Origin: an uncultured Lachnospiraceae bacterium
GTDB lineage: Bacteria; Bacillota; Clostridia; Lachnospirales; Lachnospiraceae
Assembly (NCBI GenBank): GCA_910577645.1
Contig: CAJTOL010000016.1
Span: 8,280 to 72,279 of the forward strand
DNA length: 64,000 nucleotides
Direction of reading: 5' to 3'
Positions 59,135-64,000 of the stretch are shown one piece after another. Under the pieces are notes generated by a model. The model was not told where the DNA came from. It ran no database searches and saw nothing but the letters and a program-made list of their open reading frames with translations. Position numbers and translations under genes: made by a program. The first letter of the stretch is position 1, and every line of letters starts with the position of its first letter.

Positions 59135-59977
59135 ATGATGAAAAGAAAATATTTTTTGGCAATGGCAACCGTAATGGCAATCGCAATGGGAGCAACTGCA
59201 TGCTCCTCCGGCGCTAAAGAGACAACTGCCGCCGCCACCGAGGCTGTAACTGAGACTGAAGCAAGTAAAGAAGAGACAACCGCTGAGGAGACCGAGGCTG
59301 AGAAGGAAGAGGACTATCTGGACGGTACGGTAACGGCTGTGGATGACAGCACCATGACTATTAAAGCTGACGAGGAGACAGAGGTAACCTTTGATATTGC
59401 CAATGCAGTTGTAAACAGCAGCTTTCCTTTAGGAGAAGGCGATGAAGTTTCTGTTCTTTACTATGTAGATGAGGCAGCAGAGAAGCAGGAAGCTGTGGAG
59501 ATCGATGTAAACTATTCTGTTGCAGAGGAAAATTATACAGGTGATCCGGTGATGACCGGCGTTGTGGAAAAGGTGGGAGAAGAAACCATTACTTTAAAGG
59601 ATGCTTCTGATGATCAGAGCTATACCTTCTCTACAGCCATTGCACAAGTGGTTGCCAAGGAAAACAAGATTGCGGCAGGCGATGAGGTTCAGCTTACCTA
59701 TTTAGGCGAGGCAGGAGACGAGGAATATCCGGGACTGGCTGTAAAGGTAGTGACTTCCGATATGTATGACAGTGATGAGGCTAAGATAAACACTTTGAGC
59801 GGAACTGCTGTTTCTCTGGGAGAGGGTACATTAGATTTGGAGACTGCTGACGGGAATATCTTTAACTTTGTAGAAGCAGGCGCTGACTTCTCTATGACCA
59901 GCGAAGGAGATAAGGTTAGCATTATTTATGAGGGCAGCTTAGAAGAGCATGAGATTAAAGCTGTGGGAATGGAATAA
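59135..59977 (+). CDS. Secreted lipoprotein with repeated beta domains
   Basis: 280 residues. Lipobox 'AIAMGATACSSGAKE', then a Thr/Glu/Ala-rich linker of about 45 residues. The rest holds three similar ~70-residue units of the form 'DGTVTAVDDSTMTIKADEET', 'MTGVVEKVGEETITLKDASD', 'SGTAVSLGEGTLDLETADGN', each followed by a 'GDEVSVLYY'/'GDEVQLTYL'/'GDKVSIIYE' strand. This OB-like repeat pattern recalls DUF5666-type proteins. Function unknown; it sits on the outer face of the membrane. Confidence 0.8.
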   Translation: MMKRKYFLAMATVMAIAMGATACSSGAKETTAAATEAVTETEASKEETTAEETEAEKEEDYLDGTVTAVDDSTMTIKADEETEVTFDIANAVVNSSFPLGEGDEVSVLYYVDEAAEKQEAVEIDVNYSVAEENYTGDPVMTGVVEKVGEETITLKDASDDQSYTFSTAIAQVVAKENKIAAGDEVQLTYLGEAGDEEYPGLAVKVVTSDMYDSDEAKINTLSGTAVSLGEGTLDLETADGNIFNFVEAGADFSMTSEGDKVSIIYEGSLEEHEIKAVGME

Positions 59978-60003
59978 AAATACAGTATAAAGAGTAAAAT
60001 CAT

Positions 60004-60120
60004 AGGATGTTGCAACATGAAAAGATACCTTCAGTGGACCGAGTGCCCCCTTGTCCGCTGAGGGTGCGGACAGCAGTAATAGAAAGGCTGCCGGTTTCAT
60101 TTTGCAGCATCCTTTTATTT
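60004..60120. repeat. Composite intergenic element: family 2 hairpin nested in family 1 hairpin
   Basis: Outer arms AGGATGTTGCAACATGAAA (60004-60022) and TTTCATTTTGCAGCATCCT (60095-60113) pair at 17 of 19 positions and end in T-runs, so it also acts as terminator. Inside is ACCTTCAGTGGAC / GTCCGCTGAGGGT (60027-60065), a family 2 hairpin, and AGTAATAGAAAGGCT, the reverse of the family 1 motif AGCCTTTCTATTA. Confidence 0.8.
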
Positions 60121-60149
60121 TTTTAGAAAACCTTTTCCGAAAAGAAACC

Positions 60150-60179
60150 TTTACATTTCCAAGAAATTGATGTTATACT
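60150..60179 (+). promoter_or_regulatory. Promoter of the MATE gene
   Basis: -35 TTTACA (60150-60155), 18-base spacer, -10 TATACT (60174-60179). Confidence 0.55.
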
Positions 60180-60223
60180 AATTCCCATGTCAAATTGATG
60201 TAAAAATACATGGAGAGAATAGG

Positions 60224-61549
60224 ATGTTTACGAGAAAGGATTTAGTAAAGCTTCTGGCGCCGCTGATTATAGAGCAGATTTTAGCGGTGCTGGTGGGAAT
60301 GGTAGATGTGGTTATGGTAGCGGCTGTAGGAGAAACGGCAGTTTCCGGCGTGTCTCTGGTGGACGCTATTAATATGCTGATTATTCAGATGCTGGCGGCC
60401 CTGGCTACCGGCGGGGCAGTGGTTTCTGCACAGTTTATTGGAAGAAAGGATACAGAGAGGGCCTGTAAAGCAGCAGGACAGCTGATTTCCGTTACGACTA
60501 TGGCGTCTGTAGGTCTGATGACTTTTGCGCTGGTGACCAACAGAAGCCTTTTAAGGCTGGTATTTGGAACAGTAGAAGAGGCAGTTATGGAAAACGCTGT
60601 AGTGTATTTTGCTATTACTGCATCGTCCTTCCCCTTTTTGGCCCTGTATAATTCCTGTGCAGCTTTGTACCGCTCTATGGGAAATTCCAAGGTATCCATG
60701 ACGGTTTCCATAATTATGAATGTGATGAACATAGTGGGAAATGCTGTCTGTATATTCGGGCTTCATATGGGGGTGGAGGGCGTTGCTTATCCCACGCTGG
60801 TTTCCCGTATGACGGCGGCAGTCATTATGTTTATGCTGATTCGAAGGCCGTCCAATCAGATCCGTCTGAAATCCTTCCGGGATTTGCGGCCTGACCGGCG
60901 CATGATTGGAAACATTCTTGGAGTAGGGATTCCCAATGGGCTGGAAAACAGTATTTTTCAGGTAGGGAAATTGACCTTGCAGAGTCTGGTATCTTCCCTG
61001 GGGACTACGGCCCTGGCCAGTTACGCAGTGGCATCTAATGTGGTGACACTCCAATACCTTCCGGGCACTGCCATTGGTTTGGGAATGATTACCATTATCG
61101 GTCAATGTGTGGGGGCAGGGGAGATAGAACAGGCCAAAGGGTATGCCAGGCTCCTGGTAAAACTGAATTATCTCTGCCTGATGGTAATCTGCACTGCAAT
61201 GCTCTTTGGAGGCGGTTACATTGTAGGTATGTACAACCTTTCTCCCGCGGCAGCAGAGGAAGCCAGACAGATGATGACTGCCCATGCCTGCGCTATGATT
61301 ATCTGGCCGCTGGCCTTTGCCCTGCCCAACGCGCTGCGGGCCAGTCTGGATGCTAAGTTTACCATGCTGGTGTCCGTAAGTTCCATGTGGATATTCCGAG
61401 TGGCGCTGGCATACTGGTTTGTAAAAGGCCTGAATTTAGGTATCATGGGAGTCTGGTATGGAATGTTTGTAGACTGGGGGTTCCGGGCGCTTCTGTTTAC
61501 CATCCGGTTTGCAAGCTTTGGAAAGAGAAAAATCAGAAGGCTGGAATAG
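60224..61549 (+). CDS. MATE family efflux transporter
   Basis: 441 residues, twelve membrane helices in two bundles, starting 'LVKLLAPLIIEQILAVLVGM' with 'GMVDVVMVAAVGETAVSGVS', a MATE hallmark. The second half begins 'MIGNILGVGIPNGLENSIFQ'. It exports cationic drugs or metabolites using Na+ or H+. It differs from the MATE protein at 11.5-12.9 kb. The next gene is also an exporter-like MFS protein. Confidence 0.93.
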   Translation: MFTRKDLVKLLAPLIIEQILAVLVGMVDVVMVAAVGETAVSGVSLVDAINMLIIQMLAALATGGAVVSAQFIGRKDTERACKAAGQLISVTTMASVGLMTFALVTNRSLLRLVFGTVEEAVMENAVVYFAITASSFPFLALYNSCAALYRSMGNSKVSMTVSIIMNVMNIVGNAVCIFGLHMGVEGVAYPTLVSRMTAAVIMFMLIRRPSNQIRLKSFRDLRPDRRMIGNILGVGIPNGLENSIFQVGKLTLQSLVSSLGTTALASYAVASNVVTLQYLPGTAIGLGMITIIGQCVGAGEIEQAKGYARLLVKLNYLCLMVICTAMLFGGGYIVGMYNLSPAAAEEARQMMTAHACAMIIWPLAFALPNALRASLDAKFTMLVSVSSMWIFRVALAYWFVKGLNLGIMGVWYGMFVDWGFRALLFTIRFASFGKRKIRRLE

Positions 61550-61579
61550 GCTTACGGAATAAAATATGATAAAATACCA

Positions 61580-61631
61580 AGGGGAATGTCGCAAAATGAA
61601 ACCAGAGCCTTTCTATTAGCGGCATCCCCTA
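61580..61631. terminator. Hairpin of repeat family 1 after the MATE gene
   Basis: AGGGGAATGTCGC (61580-61592) pairs with GCGGCATCCCCTA (61619-61631); the loop carries AAAATGAAA and CCTTTCTATTA. It lies 30 bases after the MATE stop and before the MFS gene. Confidence 0.75.
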
Positions 61632-61658
61632 TTATAAATTAAAAAGACGGGAGGCATT

Positions 61659-62882
61659 ATGAATAAAGCAAAGACATTAACTGGTGACAGTCTGCTATTA
61701 ACATTAGGAGGATTTTTGGCGTTTTGTGCAGAGCGAATGATAACTTTTACCATAGGATTTTTAATTATCTACGAAACACACTCTACGGCATTATATTCAG
61801 CGTATATGTTAACCAGTACGTTTCCCACCTTAATTGTACCAATTATAGCGGGCCCATTTTTAGACAGATATTCTAAAAAATATATTATATGCATTTTAAA
61901 TATTTTGTTTTTAGGCATTTATTTGTTTTTGGCAGGTATTTTTGCCGGGCAGAAAAATTTGAGCTTTGCGGTTTTATTGTTGATTTTTACAATATTGGGA
62001 ATAATAAAGAATCTTTATGAAATAGTGCACGAAACTTTTTTCGCAGTACTCCTTGAAACGGAAAGTTATCAAAAAGGATATGCTATATTAAATATACTGG
62101 ATATGCTGACATACTGTATGATACCGGTTTCATTTATTTTATACAATAAAATTGATATGTGGGGGATATTATGCTTTAGCAGCGTATTACTGGGAATCGC
62201 TTTTGTGATGGAATGTGGAATAAAAAATAAGGGAATTGGGCAGAAGGATTCCGTTTCTGTAAAACAAGATTATGTAATAAAAACAAAAGAAGGATTAAAT
62301 TTACTGTTTGCGGATAAAGGTCTTTTAAGCATTCAGATTTTTTTGTTCCTTGACTGCCTGATTGTAGGGGCAAGGCAGGTGGTAGAGCTTCCGTACTTTA
62401 TTAATAATTTTAGCCAGGGGGAATGGTTCTATGTACAAATTTGGTTTGCATCTATACTTGGCCGTATTGTTGGCAACGCGATGCAGTACAGAATTACAAT
62501 CCCTCAGGAAAGGCGGTTTTCTACAGCGTTTCTTATTTATATAAGCATTTACCTGCTAGGGGGAATATATTTATTTATGCCTGAGAAAATTATGCAGGGG
62601 ATGTGTTTTATGTTTGGCTTTTTAGGAGCACAAGCCTATAATATCCGAATCTCTTCCATACAAAGCTATATAGAAGATGAAAAGAAAGGGAGGTTTCAAA
62701 GTATTTCCCAGTTTTTCGAAAACAGTGGGGTGGTTTGCGGCCAGGTGATAGTCGGAATAATGGCGGCAGGGCTTTCAGAAAGAACAGCACTATCTGTTTT
62801 AATGGGAGGGGCTTTGATACTGGTTGTGATGATTATTGGGAGAAATGCCGACGTAAAGAAAATATATAATAAATCTTTTTAA
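61659..62882 (+). CDS. Major facilitator superfamily transporter
   Basis: 407 residues with twelve hydrophobic helices and the short cytoplasmic motif 'GPFLDRYSKKYIICILNILF' after helix 2, typical of drug-exporter-like MFS proteins. A large central loop carries Lys/Asp-rich sequence. Base composition is clearly more AT-rich than neighbours, and it borders an IS remnant, so recent acquisition is likely. Substrate unknown. It starts by GGGAGG. Confidence 0.85.
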   Translation: MNKAKTLTGDSLLLTLGGFLAFCAERMITFTIGFLIIYETHSTALYSAYMLTSTFPTLIVPIIAGPFLDRYSKKYIICILNILFLGIYLFLAGIFAGQKNLSFAVLLLIFTILGIIKNLYEIVHETFFAVLLETESYQKGYAILNILDMLTYCMIPVSFILYNKIDMWGILCFSSVLLGIAFVMECGIKNKGIGQKDSVSVKQDYVIKTKEGLNLLFADKGLLSIQIFLFLDCLIVGARQVVELPYFINNFSQGEWFYVQIWFASILGRIVGNAMQYRITIPQERRFSTAFLIYISIYLLGGIYLFMPEKIMQGMCFMFGFLGAQAYNIRISSIQSYIEDEKKGRFQSISQFFENSGVVCGQVIVGIMAAGLSERTALSVLMGGALILVVMIIGRNADVKKIYNKSF

Positions 62883-62920
62883 ATGTGTTATATCCTGACT
62901 TTTACAGTTTTATAATCAAA

Positions 62921-62960
62921 ACACCCTACATAGCCTGAAAACAAGGCATTTGTAGGGTGT
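62921..62960 (+). terminator. Hairpin after the MFS gene
   Basis: ACACCCTACA / TGTAGGGTGT with a further GCCT/AGGC stem inside, followed by TTCTTTG; next to the left end of the IS remnant. Confidence 0.75.
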
Positions 62961-62966
62961 TCTTTG

Positions 62967-63705
62967 TGTTATGCTCTTTTACCTAATTCCATTTCTTTAA
63001 AAAATCTCTTGAAGTCTTCCTGCTTTGCGTAAGCATAATAAAAGTTTGTTCCAAAGGTTTCCTGTATCCGCCGGTAATCCAAAGCGGCCTGATCTTCCCT
63101 GCTGAATTTCAGACTCGGCACCATCTTCCCGCTTTTTTGATCCAATCTCTCCTCATACCGGATCTTTCCCCCCACATCCAGCAGACGTACATAACCGCCT
63201 CTTTCCAGAAGACAGTTTGCTCCCCGTAGCGCTTCTGCGATCCTTTCCACAGACAGCCTGCATGGGCCCATCCCGTTCTGTATCAGACGCAGGATCACAA
63301 GCGACACAAAACAGAGCAGGAAGTGGGCCCGGATATGTTCCCGTTTGTTCAGATAGATTGGCCTTGCATCAAAATCACTTTTCATAATTAAGAAGTCTAT
63401 TGTTTTTGGAATACATCATTTCAGAAACAGGGATTTCAATCCGCAGATCCCGTTTGTGTTTGAGGCTGTCATTGCAGGCGTTTACTTCTTTCCAGAATGC
63501 CTCGGGATCCTCCTGGTCTTCCAGATAGCCGAAACTTTTTACGGTTCGCTGTTTTGGGGAAGCATTTGGATAAGGGCGATACCCTTCTGTCACCCGGATT
63601 TGTGTTTTAACAGAACCGTCTTTAAACATTTTTTATCTTTACGGATCATGGGAACCTCCAAAAAGGATAGGATATATCTTGTTATAGTATAAAAAGAGCA
63701 TAACA
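62967..63705 (-). mobile_element. Internally deleted IS1634-like (IS4 group) element
   Basis: Perfect 14-bp terminal inverted repeats TGTTATGCTCTTTT (62967-62980) and AAAAGAGCATAACA (63692-63705) bound a 739-base unit that holds both ends of a transposase but not its middle. The transposase stop codon lies within the left repeat. Complete elements of this family are about 1.6-1.9 kb. No clear target-site duplication is seen. It cannot transpose on its own but could be moved by an intact copy. Confidence 0.78.
62969..63649 (-). pseudogene. IS1634-type transposase remnant (internal deletion and frameshifts)
   Basis: The N-terminal part starts at the ATG 63649 (GGAGG upstream) as MIRKDKK and must shift frame near 63625 to continue 'KDGSVKTQIRVTEGYRPYPN' (frame 63375-63629). 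The C-terminal part is 138 residues in another frame (62969-63385): 'KSDFDARPIYLNKREHIRAH', 'DYRRIQETFGTNFYYAYAKQ'. These correspond to the two ends of a ~550-residue IS1634/IS1111-like DDE transposase; about 300 residues with the catalytic core are missing. Confidence 0.82.
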
Positions 63706-63811
63706 TAAACAGGAATCAACAAAAAAACCCAGAAAGATTGAATTTCCTAGGATTTTAACGATCTATCTCATTGATTTTCTGGCTAAAACTGTAAAAGTCA
63801 GGTTCTTTTGA

Positions 63812-63840
63812 TTGAGTATCAGTTATCCATATGTTATAAT
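63812..63840 (+). promoter_or_regulatory. Promoter of the second small toxin
   Basis: -35 TTGAGT (63812-63817), 17-base spacer, perfect -10 TATAAT (63835-63840), giving a ~75-base leader. Confidence 0.65.
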
Positions 63841-63888
63841 GAACTCGTGTAATTGAAAAGAAAGTAGGATGCGATTTTCCGATGGATG

Positions 63889-63911
63889 CCCTCTAGTCTA
63901 ACGAAAGAGGG
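63889..63911 (+). promoter_or_regulatory. Leader hairpin sequestering the toxin ribosome binding site
   Basis: CCCTCT (63889-63894) can pair with AGAGGG (63906-63911), which is the Shine-Dalgarno sequence of the small toxin at 63921. Such inhibitory leaders are usual for type I toxin messages. Confidence 0.55.
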
Positions 63912-63920
63912 TGATGCCCT

Positions 63921-64000
63921 ATGAGTATAATGGAAGTTCTTACATTATTACTTGTATTGTTTGCGGCTCTGTCTTACATAGACAATCATAAAAAGAAATA
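63921..64000 (+). CDS. Second Hol-Tox family small toxin, cut by the window edge
   Basis: The peptide reads MSIMEVLTLLLVLFAALSYI then DNHKKK, and the last two visible bases (TA) begin the stop codon. One hydrophobic helix with a short charged end, as in TxpA/Hol-Tox type I toxins. The ATG follows AGAGGG nine bases upstream, itself in a hairpin. No antitoxin RNA can be seen inside the window; it would be expected beyond the right edge on the opposite strand. Confidence 0.72.
   Translation, partial: MSIMEVLTLLLVLFAALSYIDNHKKK

Overview
The window looks like chromosomal DNA from an anaerobic gut Clostridia species, most likely Lachnospiraceae. The grounds are Gram-positive style AGGAGG ribosome binding sites, TTGACA/TATAAT promoters, lipoproteins and secreted proteins without outer-membrane parts, a split transketolase, a PotC-PotD fusion, several carbohydrate ABC transporters without their own ATPase, and Hol-Tox type small membrane toxins. 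No rRNA, tRNA or CRISPR was found. The assignment is inference; no species is claimed.

Layout. 1-6.3 kb: 3' end of a large TPR protein, a two-gene transketolase facing it, then a sensor kinase/response regulator pair. 6.3-6.7 kb: a compact intergenic block that I read as a type I toxin-antitoxin locus, a 31-residue membrane toxin on the minus strand and a ~70-nt promoter-to-terminator RNA on the plus strand. 6.7-13 kb: DEAD-box RNA helicase with a leader terminator, a lipoprotein, a DUF134-NifX type fusion, NagA and a MATE exporter. 13-26 kb: a carbohydrate locus that appears dedicated to sulfated glycosaminoglycan fragments: AraC regulator, TauE/SafE exporter and esterase, then GH88 hydrolase, membrane AraC sensor and sulfatase on the minus strand, divergent from two LplB/LplC-type permeases, a binding lipoprotein and a second sulfatase. 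26-33.6 kb: amidohydrolase, ferredoxin-like protein with a divergent Crp/Fnr regulator, and a polyamine uptake operon (XRE-cupin regulator, PotA, PotB, PotC-PotD fusion). 33.8-37.1 kb: lactonase-type propeller, AroC, RpiB and a small secreted protein. 37.3-43.6 kb: a second sugar operon (ROK regulator, isomerase, Gfo/Idh oxidoreductase, two permeases, binding protein). 43.6-55 kb: signal peptidase I, DUF3810-type metalloprotein, GlgB with a repetitive Lys/Ala tail, MscS channel, GNAT, orphan HicB, an ArsR-ArsP-thioredoxin operon, MalQ, a membrane-anchored protein and a Mesh1-like HD hydrolase. 55-64 kb: secreted polysaccharide deacetylase, an unknown anchored protein, purine nucleoside phosphorylase, lipoprotein, MATE exporter, an AT-rich MFS transporter, an internally deleted IS1634-like element and a second Hol-Tox toxin cut by the window edge.

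How the parts work together. In the sulfated-sugar locus both sulfatases and GH88 lack signal peptides, so unsaturated sulfated disaccharides would be imported first and desulfated and hydrolysed inside the cell; no polysaccharide lyase is present, which suggests use of fragments made elsewhere, and the neighbouring TauE/SafE protein could remove the released sulfur oxyanion. Many genes end in long hairpins that belong to at least two dispersed repeat families; in one place the two families are nested in each other.
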